Source: a virus
Length of the DNA: 33,343 bases
IMG/VR virus record: IMGVR_UViG_3300046010_016627
Location: 1-33,343 of that record
Direction: 5' to 3' (one strand)
The notes under the pieces: generated by a model
Seen by the model: only the letters and a program-made list of their open reading frames with translations
Databases searched by the model: none
Told to the model about the DNA's origin: nothing
Shown here: in pieces, positions 16,610 to 25,008 of the stretch
Numbering within the stretch: position 1 is the stretch's first letter
How the letters are laid out: each line of letters begins with the position of its first letter
Made by a program: the position numbers and the translations under genes

Positions 16610-17299
16610 CTATTTATCAAATGGAGCAAGGAATTTTTCTTCGTTGGGAGGGCCGCCCCATTTTTGAATGTAATACGCTTGATTGCGAAAGAAACTGCCC
16701 CAGTGATTTCTTTGGTAATCATGGCTAGATCCGTGCAGTGTCGAGGAATTATCATGAGACCAATCTGGGACACCGATTTTTACAGTGGGGCACTGTGCAA
16801 TGGAAAGTCGATAGCGAGTGTCGTTATCTTCAAAGTAAGCCGGGTAAAAAGATTCGTCAAATCCGCCCAAATCAAGCCACTTTGTTGCATTGGCAAGAAA
16901 AAATGTTGAAAAGCCTTCATTGGGATGGGAATTCTCAATAATGCAAGCCTCTTGGTTTTGTTTAAAAGCGTCAATGAAAGATTGAATTGTTTTTGTGCTC
17001 ATTAAAACATCGTCGTTGCTAATAATGCATTGACCAAGATTTTTCGCAAAATAGTTCCAGCTTTTTGCCACGCCAAAATTGTAATCTGGAACAAACACCT
17101 GAATGGGGGGAAGTCCCGATGTTTGCATGAGAATTTTCCCCTCTTTTGATGATAAAAAACTACCCCCATTATCCAAGACCGTAATTTCAGGAACCACGAT
17201 TGGCTCTTTTTCTTCGGCAAATGCAAGGCAAAATCGTAACATTAAATCGTAACGACTAAGAGTTGGCACTCCTACTTTTACCACTTGAAGATTGGTCAT
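16610..17299 (-). CDS. Glycosyltransferase family 2-like
   Basis: About 229 residues from ATG 17299 (a TTG at 17305 is also in frame, overlapping the upstream stop). It shows a GT-A fold: KVGVPTLSRYDLMLRF, a VLDNGGS nucleotide-binding turn, NFGVAKSWNYFAK, then ISNDDVLMS, where NDD serves as the metal-binding DxD equivalent, and GGFDESFYPAYFEDNDTRYR as the acceptor-site block with the catalytic acidic pair. The C-terminus has aromatic residues. It is four bases from the GT4 gene, so they form one transcript. The donor sugar cannot be inferred. Confidence 0.85.
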   Translation of the reverse strand: MTNLQVVKVGVPTLSRYDLMLRFCLAFAEEKEPIVVPEITVLDNGGSFLSSKEGKILMQTSGLPPIQVFVPDYNFGVAKSWNYFAKNLGQCIISNDDVLMSTKTIQSFIDAFKQNQEACIIENSHPNEGFSTFFLANATKWLDLGGFDESFYPAYFEDNDTRYRLSIAQCPTVKIGVPDWSHDNSSTLHGSSHDYQRNHWGSFFRNQAYYIQKWGGPPNEEKFLAPFDK

Positions 17300-17301
17300 T
17301 A

Positions 17302-18507
17302 TCAACCAAACCCTTTGCCAGATGAAATGATTTTATTGCCGCCAATAATGCGTGCAACTACATCAAGAAGCTGTTTCTGAATATGCGGCCAAGTAAAAGG
17401 CTCTTCACGCAGACGCTTGTAGCACCATTGCCCATCTTTCCTCAGTGCATTGCGGTTCTCGTAGTAATACGACAAGATTTCTGCTGCGTTTTCGGGATCG
17501 GGAAGCAAGCGCTCAAGACCATAATTCCGATCAGTTTCGGAAGCATTGCATTGAATACGAGGCACCTCATCAAAGATTTCAGCCAAGCTCGTATGGTCAG
17601 GTACAACTTGTGCCACGCCAACAGAACCATGCTCGCTATTGACTAAGCCCCACCCTTCACCAATGCAAGTGTTGATGCCAATATCGACAGCGTTATACAC
17701 CTGATTAAGCTGTTCAATGGGAAGGCAATTGTCCACTGAATAGTGCGGGCTTGTCAAGATAAGCTTGCCAGTGGCATCAAAGCCTTCGTCACGTGCCACT
17801 CGCTTAAAGAGCGGAACCAATTCCCAGCCCAAGTCCTTGCTGCCCATATTGAGCCATAGTCGAGCATCGTCTTTGTCCTTGGCAAATTTGATGAATGCTT
17901 TAATTGTCAGGTCAATGCGCTTACGTGGCTGATTCCTGTTGCCATTGAACACGACAAACACATCTTCTGGCACGCCAAGCTTCTTGCGGCATTCCTGCTT
18001 GTCGAGCGGGAAGAACTTCGTGAAATCAGTGCCATGACCAATGATACGCACGGGCTTTGTGTAGCCCATTAGCTCAAGCTCTTTCTTCGCAAACTCTGTG
18101 TAGGTGGCAAGGCCGTCCCACTCCATCATGGGCTTGGTCAGATCTGGGAACAAACCGTAGGAATCAATGGGAGTGTAAACAAACCATTTAAAACCAAGCT
18201 GCTCCTTGAGGGGTTTCGCCCTTTCCCATAGGCTCAATGCAATCCAGATGTCGTTTGTCACCCATACCAGATCTGGCTTAAAAGCTTGAATGACTCCAGT
18301 GATGCGATGGGAGCCAAATGGATCGGCACCATGAAGCATGGCTGGATAAACCGTATAGTTCTTTGCTTCTGGATGGGGGTCGCCGTGAAAGTTGACCGCC
18401 AAAACCGCCACTTCATGCTCTTCTGCTAATGCGGGAAGCAAATATTGAGCCACTCTCCCAAAGCCAGTTTCTACAAAAGCATCGCCACAGTACAGAATAC
18501 GAGCCAT
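17302..18507 (-). CDS. Glycosyltransferase family 4 (GT-B)
   Basis: A 401-residue protein with a strong Shine-Dalgarno (GAGGAG) before ATG 18507. The N-terminal Rossmann part has ILYCGDAFVETGFGRVAQYL and a glycine-rich turn. The C-terminal half has VFNGNRNQPRKRIDLTIKAF (the K/R in the donor phosphate site), then NAVDIGINTCIGEGWGLVNSE, where E...GWGLVNSEH stands in for the EX7E motif. Length is normal for GT4. It is the first gene of the left sugar block and faces the plus-strand pair across a 61-bp divergent gap. Confidence 0.88.
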   Translation of the reverse strand: MARILYCGDAFVETGFGRVAQYLLPALAEEHEVAVLAVNFHGDPHPEAKNYTVYPAMLHGADPFGSHRITGVIQAFKPDLVWVTNDIWIALSLWERAKPLKEQLGFKWFVYTPIDSYGLFPDLTKPMMEWDGLATYTEFAKKELELMGYTKPVRIIGHGTDFTKFFPLDKQECRKKLGVPEDVFVVFNGNRNQPRKRIDLTIKAFIKFAKDKDDARLWLNMGSKDLGWELVPLFKRVARDEGFDATGKLILTSPHYSVDNCLPIEQLNQVYNAVDIGINTCIGEGWGLVNSEHGSVGVAQVVPDHTSLAEIFDEVPRIQCNASETDRNYGLERLLPDPENAAEILSYYYENRNALRKDGQWCYKRLREEPFTWPHIQKQLLDVVARIIGGNKIISSGKGFG

Positions 18508-18568
18508 GATCTCCTCTGAATCTTCGTCATCTTAAGAGCCTTTTATGCTGACGGCAAAAGGAGGCTAG
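18508..18568. promoter_or_regulatory. Divergent intergenic region with two Shine-Dalgarno sites and an inverted repeat
   Basis: The gap has AAAAGGAGG just before the plus ATG at 18569 and GAGGAG before the minus ATG at 18507. CCTTTT and AAAAGG form an imperfect hairpin, the 3' arm being part of the plus Shine-Dalgarno. Promoters for both directions must be here or come from read-through; no convincing -35/-10 pair was found. Confidence 0.4.
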
Positions 18569-19264
18569 ATGATTCTTCCAGAAGGCTCAATCCGGTTTTG
18601 TATTAGTACGTGCAAGAAGTTTGCTCCGCACACAATTCCCGTCATCATCCCTAGCTTGCTTGCTGCTGGACTAAAGCCAGAGGAGATTTTGATTGTCAAT
18701 GGAGGGCAAACCGTCAGGGCTTTCATAAGCTATAAAGGCGTACCAATGCTGCTGACGCAGCAAAATTCCTTTGAATACACGCCGCTCATTGAAATTGTTG
18801 AGCATTCAATGGAGAGTCCATATTGGTTCCTCCTTCACGACACTTGCATTGCAGGCCCCACTTTCAAACAGCTTGCTTACGAGCCCCCTGTGGAGGCGCC
18901 TGAGAAGGTGGCAATGAAACACACGCCCTCCATGAGCATCGGTCTTTACCGCCACGACTACCTCATGGCCCACAAGGAGCGCTTGATGGCCATCAAAAAC
19001 ACAGACAGCTCGCCAGAGGCGCTGCAGCGATGGAAGCAATGGGGAGTGCCAAACGAGGACTATATGCTCTGGAAGCTTCAGGACGTGCCATGCCACATCT
19101 ATCATCCAGACAAGCACGGTCCTGATGAATGGAACTATCAAGGGCATGCAGATCCCTACGGAACTGGCATGCAACGTCGCATTGAATACTTCCCTCAGCT
19201 AGAACTGGCCAAAGCCAAAAGCAATTGGCAAGGCGTACAGCCCCACCTTTGTATTGACATCTGA
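18569..19264 (+). CDS. Glycosyltransferase-like protein (GT-A fold, no family recognised)
   Basis: A 231-residue protein with a strong Shine-Dalgarno. The segment SIRFCISTCKKFAPHTIPVI starts a Rossmann-like unit, ILIVNGGQ a nucleotide-binding turn, and YWFLLHDTCIAGP an acidic turn at the place of the DxD of GT-A enzymes. Later blocks include KHTPSMSIGLYRHDYLM and NEDYMLWKLQDVPCHIY, resembling the acceptor-site acidic motif of GT2. It is coupled to the next gene by a TGATG overlap. Its plus orientation within a minus cassette suggests separate acquisition. Confidence 0.6.
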   Translation: MILPEGSIRFCISTCKKFAPHTIPVIIPSLLAAGLKPEEILIVNGGQTVRAFISYKGVPMLLTQQNSFEYTPLIEIVEHSMESPYWFLLHDTCIAGPTFKQLAYEPPVEAPEKVAMKHTPSMSIGLYRHDYLMAHKERLMAIKNTDSSPEALQRWKQWGVPNEDYMLWKLQDVPCHIYHPDKHGPDEWNYQGHADPYGTGMQRRIEYFPQLELAKAKSNWQGVQPHLCIDI

Positions 19265-20217
19265 TGAAGCGCATTGCAATTATTGGTGGCGGCTGGGTGG
19301 GATGTCATTTGGCAATGGCTTTTCGCGATGAGGCGGAGGTGACGCTGTACGAAAAGAACCATACGCTCATTTCAGAAACGTCTTTCATTAACCAAAATCG
19401 GCTGCACTACGGCTACCACTATGCCAGGAATGCCGCCACTCGTCGATTGTGTGCTACCACTTTTGTGCGCTTTATGGAGGATTATGGCGATCTCGTTCAC
19501 GATGTAGGGAATAATTACTACGCGGTATCAGAAGATGAAAGCCTTCTTGATGCTGAAACCATTTCAATTATTTTCGGGAATGGTCCGCATACCCAGTTGG
19601 ATCCACAGGCCTTTAGTCACACATCGCTTTTGCTGGACACCTCCGAGAAGCGTATTGATGCCATCGGGGCCAATCTGTATTTTCAATGGTGCCTAGAGTC
19701 GCTGGTCAAAAAGGAAAAAATTCAGCGATGCAATCTGCAAGCGCTAAAGCAGGATTATGACTTTGTTTTTGATTGCACCAATAACTCTCTCCTGGAGCCA
19801 TTGTCTTCCCACTTTTTTGAAGCAGTGGCAATGTTCATCTATCGCCCCAAGAAGCCTCTTCCTTTTGGCGCACTTACTTACATTGACGGCGAATTGTTTT
19901 CCATCTATCCATACAACGACAAATGCTTCTCGCTAAGCCACGTCAGGCACGGAATCATGCTTGGCAATTCGCTTGACGATGCGGACAATGCAAGACGCAA
20001 GATTGAGCAGCACGTAGAGCGCTACTGGCCTGACTTTACCGATAGCTTTGACTATCTATTTCCAACGCTTTCCATCAAAGCAAAAACCAAAGACAGCAGC
20101 GCCAATCGCACGCCATTAATGCGCCAAGAAGACAATTTGTTTTCCTTTTTCACTGGCAAAATCCAGGGCATCTATGCCATTGAACAAATGGCAAGGCAAA
20201 TTATTGCTCAGCCATAA
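19264..20217 (+). CDS. FAD-dependent oxidoreductase of the amino-acid-oxidase type
   Basis: A 317-residue protein. The N-terminus IAIIGGGWVGCHLAMAF is a dinucleotide-binding fold (GxGxxG) followed at about residue 30 by acidic E of LYEKN, as for FAD. The next block SFINQNRLHYGYHYAR resembles a flavin- or substrate-contact region of DAO-type enzymes found in polysaccharide clusters. The C-terminus (FSFFTGKIQGIYAIEQMARQ) has the family's last flavin-contact loop. It would oxidise an amino or hydroxyl group of a sugar or related compound. It ends 10 bases into the convergent epimerase gene. Confidence 0.7.
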   Translation: MKRIAIIGGGWVGCHLAMAFRDEAEVTLYEKNHTLISETSFINQNRLHYGYHYARNAATRRLCATTFVRFMEDYGDLVHDVGNNYYAVSEDESLLDAETISIIFGNGPHTQLDPQAFSHTSLLLDTSEKRIDAIGANLYFQWCLESLVKKEKIQRCNLQALKQDYDFVFDCTNNSLLEPLSSHFFEAVAMFIYRPKKPLPFGALTYIDGELFSIYPYNDKCFSLSHVRHGIMLGNSLDDADNARRKIEQHVERYWPDFTDSFDYLFPTLSIKAKTKDSSANRTPLMRQEDNLFSFFTGKIQGIYAIEQMARQIIAQP

Positions 20218-20948
20218 AGCTGTCTAAATAAAGGATGTTCGCGATGATGCTTAGAGGCATTGGCGAGTTCGCGAGTGATGCCATATTGATACGAGCTTGC
20301 ATCAAGAAGAAGCTTAATTTGTTTATGCTCGTATTGATTGAGGATGGGGCCATTGTCAGTATCGCTGATATGCACGTGAGCAATGAAAGCGAAATAATGC
20401 TTGATAATCTTCGCGGGACTATCTCCCTGTAGCCAAGCATTATTGGTGTCGAGCATTGTCTTTACATTACGCAAATTATAGAAATTAATGTGGTTGACAA
20501 TTTCCTCAACTGTATAGAAATACTTTCCGCCAAATGCCTTAGCAATGGGTTCAATGCAAAGAATGGCATCGTTTGCTTCCAAGATTGAATCCATACGCTT
20601 GAGAGTTTCCATCAGGCTTGACGGGCTTCCCCTGCGCAAAGCAGGGCTGCCGAGGACAAAGCGCTTGATGCCCATCAGGGAGCCAAGCTTCACCACTCGC
20701 AACAAATGCTCTTGAGTGGCAGCAGTGTCTTCAAAGCTTTGCACCGCACTGTCATGAAACAATGCTTGGGCTGAATACGCCCAGAGTCCATAGTCTTCCC
20801 TGTAGCGCTTGGCGATATCGCCAAAGTCTTCGTTTCTAGCAAAGATGCGGGATGGCACTAGTTCAATGAAATTAAAAGCGCCAGCATTGGTGCTCAAGAT
20901 TTCATGCTCTTCTTCATCTTTCCAGCCGATTGCACTAATGCCAAGCAT
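20208..20948 (-). CDS. Sugar phosphate isomerase/epimerase (AP2Ec TIM barrel)
   Basis: A 246-residue protein from ATG 20948, overlapping the upstream gene by 14 nt. It has the TIM barrel pattern of xylose isomerase-like enzymes: FNFIELVPSRIF, WAYSAQALFH, RFVLGSPALRRG, a metal-binding Glu in ILCIEPIAKAFGG, VKTMLDTNNAW with Asp, and AHVHISDTDN with the His and Asp ligands. Such enzymes interconvert sugars or cyclic polyols. Paired with the short-chain dehydrogenase upstream, it probably makes an unusual sugar for the transferases. Confidence 0.75.
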   Translation of the reverse strand: MLGISAIGWKDEEEHEILSTNAGAFNFIELVPSRIFARNEDFGDIAKRYREDYGLWAYSAQALFHDSAVQSFEDTAATQEHLLRVVKLGSLMGIKRFVLGSPALRRGSPSSLMETLKRMDSILEANDAILCIEPIAKAFGGKYFYTVEEIVNHINFYNLRNVKTMLDTNNAWLQGDSPAKIIKHYFAFIAHVHISDTDNGPILNQYEHKQIKLLLDASSYQYGITRELANASKHHREHPLFRQLYG

Positions 20949-21657
20949 TGATAAAAGCCTCCATCTTCTTCATTGTCTCATGCCTAGTCGCAGTATATGT
21001 ACCAATGTTGTATTCAATGCGGGGACCACTGCTTACATTTGCTTCAGGGAAGAAGCGCCGAATGATTTCAGCGGTTTCAATGGGAGCAGGGAAAAATTGA
21101 TTAGTGGTGCCACTGATTGCCTTTTTTGTGTCCTTCCATAAATCATCCAAGCAATACCATTGATAGGCAGAATTGATATTAATCTTCTCTACATTGTTGT
21201 TTGTTAATAGATCAAACAGAATATTCTTTTTAATAAAACGATGAAACAATGCAGGAAGGCGAATAATTGTCACCACCGAATCACGGAATGCCGCCTTCAC
21301 AAGCATTTCGAAGATATAGCGATTAGCGCCGTAGTCAATAGCGAAAATTTCAGGAATCCCGCCTGCATAATATGCTGTTTGTCCATGCACGTCAATCGTT
21401 GAATAAACAATGACCTCCGCTGGACTTGGGAGATGTCGGATGTTTTGAATGATGCTGTTCATATTGTCAAAATCATCTAGCGGCGCTGCATTCGCTTTCC
21501 ATTTCTCCGCCGGCATACAAGCTAAATACAGCCTTTCGATGGGCTCCTTGAGCAATGGAGCTTCGTGAATGTTTTTGGAATGGAAGCAGGCGCCAAACTC
21601 GTGCGCCTCACGAAGCACTTGTCCGATGAGGCCCGTGCTTCCAACCAATACATCCAT
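20935..21657 (-). CDS. NAD-dependent epimerase/dehydratase (extended SDR)
   Basis: About 240 residues from ATG 21657, three bases after the MuF stop; the longer frame from 21714 would overlap MuF by 55 nt and add an unrelated N-terminus. It opens DVLVGSTGLIGQ, the GxTGxxG Rossmann motif. VIVYSTIDVHG holds the conserved Ser. YGANRYIFE stands at the place of YxxxK, with Arg instead of Lys. TIIRLPALF follows. The sequence is short for the family (usually about 300), lacking part of the C-terminal substrate domain. It likely acts on an NDP-sugar. Confidence 0.75.
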   Translation of the reverse strand: MDVLVGSTGLIGQVLREAHEFGACFHSKNIHEAPLLKEPIERLYLACMPAEKWKANAAPLDDFDNMNSIIQNIRHLPSPAEVIVYSTIDVHGQTAYYAGGIPEIFAIDYGANRYIFEMLVKAAFRDSVVTIIRLPALFHRFIKKNILFDLLTNNNVEKININSAYQWYCLDDLWKDTKKAISGTTNQFFPAPIETAEIIRRFFPEANVSSGPRIEYNIGTYTATRHETMKKMEAFINAWH

Positions 21658-21659
21658 GC

Positions 21660-22343
21660 TCACACTGCCACGACTGGCGCCTGTTGACGCATGTATTGTA
21701 CGCGGCATCTGCAATTAGAAAGGCACGCGCATCGCTGTCCTGGCATTGGCAAGCTTCCAATGGGAACAACGCCCCTCGCCGCAAAACGCACGCAGTCATC
21801 ACAATGCTTTGCCTGTGGATCAAGGATGCGTCGCATCAAGCTATAACCTTGTCGCTCTTGTCGAATTGCACTGCCTTCCCAGTAAGAACCTCGCACAGCT
21901 TGAGAATACATGCCGATACGAGCAATAGCCATGGGAGTAGAAATGCTCCCAGCCAGAAGATCGCGAGCAAAACCCTCCAGATAACGATATTCCGCACGAA
22001 GGCGCTGACCGATGCGACCCCAATCTGAAGCCTGCATATTATCCCTGCCACCATTGCCGATGATTGCTGCTTGTACATGCGCAAGCTTAAGCGCTTCCCT
22101 CACGCTTTCTTGCCATTGAACCAGCGTAATATCGCCGTTGCTAAGCATGTTTGTAAGACGACGCAGCAAAGTGCCAAGCTTGTTAATTCGACCATCAACC
22201 AAAGCTTCAACGGCAGACTGACTAAGGAAGCGTCCGTTACTTCCGCGATAACGGCCAGTAACGGGGTCGTAGCGCCATGAGGATTCATCAAGACGCAGTT
22301 CAAGAGCGGCAGCGAACGTTGATAGATCATTCAGGCCTTGCAT
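21660..22343 (-). CDS. MuF-like minor head protein
   Basis: A 227-residue protein starting at ATG 22343 and overlapping the portal end by 17 nt. An N-terminal helix-rich part is followed by the MuF-type C-terminus: AKHCDDCVRFAARG, then GSLPMPGQRCACLSNCRC. The Cys-rich ending (CxxC ... CxC ... CxC) looks like a metal site and is typical of the 'C..C......G..P....p..g..t.C..~CrC' variant of the Mu gpF domain. It sits next to the portal, as MuF proteins do, and is likely packed in the capsid. Confidence 0.8.
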   Translation of the reverse strand: MQGLNDLSTFAAALELRLDESSWRYDPVTGRYRGSNGRFLSQSAVEALVDGRINKLGTLLRRLTNMLSNGDITLVQWQESVREALKLAHVQAAIIGNGGRDNMQASDWGRIGQRLRAEYRYLEGFARDLLAGSISTPMAIARIGMYSQAVRGSYWEGSAIRQERQGYSLMRRILDPQAKHCDDCVRFAARGVVPIGSLPMPGQRCACLSNCRCRVQYMRQQAPVVAV

Positions 22344-24426
22344 CTTCAGCCTCCAGAATATCCTTGAAACGCTCAGGCGCTTCCTCTTTCCATTGGTTCA
22401 ATGCAGCGTCAATATCTTCTGGACTAATCAGCGATGCTTCGTCAACGTCAGAAAGGATGAGACCTTCCACTTTCATGGGCTCAAGCGCATCAACTTTGCT
22501 GCTGACGTTCTTTGCCGGCCCTTTGCGTTCTGGATCGGGATCGGCTTTGCGCTTACGGGCAACAATTGTTTGCCGCTCTTCTTTGCTCATGGCTTGAGCT
22601 TTGGCTTGCGGAAGACACTTGGGTTTGCCTTCTTTCTCTTCACGAGCGCCACATGGACCAAGGATTTCGCCGTTAGCGCCAATCCTCACCCATTTTTCCT
22701 TAAACCACTTATCAAGATCATCGGCATGAAGCTCCTGTTCGTCGCTCTTGAAAGCTCCGCTCAGCGAGCCATGCTTCTTCTTATACATTTGCTTGTACTG
22801 TTGCACGACGTAACCACTGGCATAAGCAGACGGCCACACTTTGAACTTAGCTTTGGCGGCACTCACTGCTCGTGAATGCAATGCTTCGTCAGTGAATTTT
22901 ACGTCGCCACGTACTTTCTCAAGATCACCAGGTAAATAAAGCCCCGCGCTATCCTCCCGGCTGTCCTCTACTTCCCTGCTTCCATCCATGGGAAGAGTGC
23001 CATTCTCCTCATTCATGGGATCGCGGCCGCCAGGAGGCACTGCAAGCTTGCCTTTTCCACCCCCATCTTGAGTGGATCCACCCCCAGCTTGAGTGGGAAG
23101 TTCCCGCACTACGGACGGATCGAGCGTAAGCTCCATGCTCCACTCAGAACCGCCATAACGGGCATCCGCCACCTCCTTGGGACTCAGTACACCGAGCTGG
23201 ATGTAACGGCCGTCTACAGCCGCCACACGCGCCCGTACGTCAGCCATTTCGCGCTCATTAAGCTCGAACAATGGATTAAAGGAGATGCGCCATGATTCGG
23301 GCAGTTCTCCTTTCGTCGGACCTTCTTTACTGAGCATAATGTATTCAAGCAGCTTCTTCATCGGCCGCTTGAAATTAACGCTTTGATAATCAGCAAGCAT
23401 CTTGGCAAAGTCACGCTCTTCGCTGCGACCAGTGGAACCAAGACCACTCGGGCTTTCGCCAAACAAAACAGTATGAGGAATCTTGCTGGCGCCAATAATA
23501 TCAACGCGCAGCTTTTCTAAGATTTCTCCAATGCCGCCAAAGTTGCGACTAATAAATTCAAGCTCCTCCTTTTCCGCATCAATCGCGTAGCCGCGATAAA
23601 TGCTTTTGCTCATATCATTCACCTGCAGGCGATCACGAATGGAGCTTTCTTTACCAGCAGCAAGCATCGCTGCCAAGCCCCTCACTTTATGAACAAAAAT
23701 ATCAAACTCAGTGAGAAGCGTGGCCGCTGAATTCAATCCCGTCCAATAATGCCTGAAGCTGTCATAAACAGTCTGCAGGCTACTCATGCCCCATCCATAG
23801 TTCCTTTGCCGAATGCGATAAGGAAGCCAGTCCCCATCAAAGCGAAGAATCCTGTCTTTGTGGATGTAGGACAATTGTGGCTGGTTAATTAAATCTCCAG
23901 AGATGATCTGATAATAAGTGGCTTTTGAATAGTCGTAGAGGTTTTCTTCGTTGATAACGGGAGCAATTTGCCATCTATCCAAACATTCAATGTCTTCGAC
24001 GCGACGTATATTACGTTTATCGACAGGCATGTAAGCGGGACGCCCATCGTCAATAAAAAGAAGTAGACAAGCACCCCCATAGAGGCGGGAGTTTTTCGCT
24101 GCGAGGTTGAGATGCTCAAGGATGTATAGGTCTTCAATTACTTGTTCAATGCCTTGCACTTCTTCGGCTCTAACACCCTCTCCGCCAAACAGTACTTTGA
24201 AGCCTTTTCGTGTGGCTTGGTCAGCATAGATGTCAACAATACGACGAGGGAGCCATTCACCATAAAGATTTTCTAGTTCTTCTTGAGCCAAGAAGACAGT
24301 AGCCGTAGTTTTAGTATATTGCGCCTTGTCACGACCAGTGCCCATGCCAATGAGCACGTTCTGGAGACCGTCAGCTCTCACTCCGCCACTACCAACGTGA
24401 CCAAGGTCAATTCCTTCGCTTTCCAT
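22327..24426 (-). CDS. Portal protein, DUF1073 type, with fused C-terminal accessory domain
   Basis: A 699-residue protein. Residues 1-440 match a DUF1073 portal: RRIVDIYADQATRKGFKV, NSRLYGGACLLLFIDDG, RNYGWGMSSLQTVYDSF, and KIPHTVLFGESPSGLGSTG with SEERDFAKMLADYQ. A Gly/Pro linker (about 445-500) leads to a second domain at about 520-650: FKVWPSAYASGYVVQQYKQM, then WFKEKWVRIGANGEILGPCG, KPKCLPQAKAQAMSKEER and a Lys/Arg-rich end. This is the accessory domain (DUF5872-like) seen in many cyanophage proteins. The last 50 residues are acidic. The extra domain faces the capsid inside or outside; its function is not known. Confidence 0.88.
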   Translation of the reverse strand: MESEGIDLGHVGSGGVRADGLQNVLIGMGTGRDKAQYTKTTATVFLAQEELENLYGEWLPRRIVDIYADQATRKGFKVLFGGEGVRAEEVQGIEQVIEDLYILEHLNLAAKNSRLYGGACLLLFIDDGRPAYMPVDKRNIRRVEDIECLDRWQIAPVINEENLYDYSKATYYQIISGDLINQPQLSYIHKDRILRFDGDWLPYRIRQRNYGWGMSSLQTVYDSFRHYWTGLNSAATLLTEFDIFVHKVRGLAAMLAAGKESSIRDRLQVNDMSKSIYRGYAIDAEKEELEFISRNFGGIGEILEKLRVDIIGASKIPHTVLFGESPSGLGSTGRSEERDFAKMLADYQSVNFKRPMKKLLEYIMLSKEGPTKGELPESWRISFNPLFELNEREMADVRARVAAVDGRYIQLGVLSPKEVADARYGGSEWSMELTLDPSVVRELPTQAGGGSTQDGGGKGKLAVPPGGRDPMNEENGTLPMDGSREVEDSREDSAGLYLPGDLEKVRGDVKFTDEALHSRAVSAAKAKFKVWPSAYASGYVVQQYKQMYKKKHGSLSGAFKSDEQELHADDLDKWFKEKWVRIGANGEILGPCGAREEKEGKPKCLPQAKAQAMSKEERQTIVARKRKADPDPERKGPAKNVSSKVDALEPMKVEGLILSDVDEASLISPEDIDAALNQWKEEAPERFKDILEAEDARPE

Positions 24427-24492
24427 AAGCTTTATTTATGGCCATAATGTGTTGCTTTTATTCTAGAACCCGGCTACATTGTCACGTAGCCT
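24427..24492. promoter_or_regulatory. Divergent gap between portal (-) and nuclease/terminase (+)
   Basis: A 66-bp gap, A/T-rich with candidate -10 boxes (TATTCT on the plus strand). The inverted repeat GGCTAC ... GTAGCC (6 bp, 8-nt loop) lies just before the plus start. It probably holds the promoters that separate packaging genes from structural genes. No clear -35 was seen. Confidence 0.4.
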
Positions 24493-25008
24493 ATGCACAC
24501 TATGGCCAGTTCTCCACTTGTTTTTGGCTTTAGCGAGGAAGACAAGGAGCTTGTGCGGGCGGAAGCCGTACGCAGACAGCGCACGAACGAGCGAAAAGGC
24601 TTGAAAGGACGCAATGGAGGGCCGGCGGATGGTGGCAAAGCGCTGCTCTTTCACAAGCTTGGCGCTGCTGGCGAACTAGCAGTGGCAGATTATCTCCATC
24701 TGCGGGAGTTTCTCTATCAAGAAACAGAAGCAAAGCGAGGATCTTTTGATCTTCCTCCCAATATTGACGTGAAGACACGCTCTCGTCATGACTACGACCT
24801 CATCTGCCAATTAGACGAGAAGCCTGGAAAAACCTTAGTGTTGGTTACGATACAAAACAAAATCACTCTTCTCCATGGTTGGATAAAGAGTGAAGATGCA
24901 ATGCAGGAACAATGGAAGAAAGATCCTGCCCATGGCAGACCAGCTTATTTCGTCCCTTCTTCTGAGTTACATTCTCTTGTAGACTTGCGCCATGCTGAAA
25001 TGTTCTGA
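24493..25008 (+). CDS. PD-(D/E)XK-type nuclease
   Basis: A 171-residue protein; ATG 24502 is an alternative start. The core is LGAAGELAVADYLHL with Glu61, GSFDLPPNIDVKTR with Asp86 and the D-V-K triplet Asp92-Lys94, then a strand in LVLVTIQNK. This E...D...DxK arrangement is the catalytic set of the PD-(D/E)XK superfamily. The last part, TLLHGWIKSEDAMQEQW and AYFVPSSELHSL, resembles restriction-like endonucleases of phages that process DNA ends or degrade host DNA. It overlaps the terminase gene by 17 nt, so a role in packaging or recombination is plausible. It is not a typical small terminase. Confidence 0.75.
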   Translation: MHTMASSPLVFGFSEEDKELVRAEAVRRQRTNERKGLKGRNGGPADGGKALLFHKLGAAGELAVADYLHLREFLYQETEAKRGSFDLPPNIDVKTRSRHDYDLICQLDEKPGKTLVLVTIQNKITLLHGWIKSEDAMQEQWKKDPAHGRPAYFVPSSELHSLVDLRHAEMF

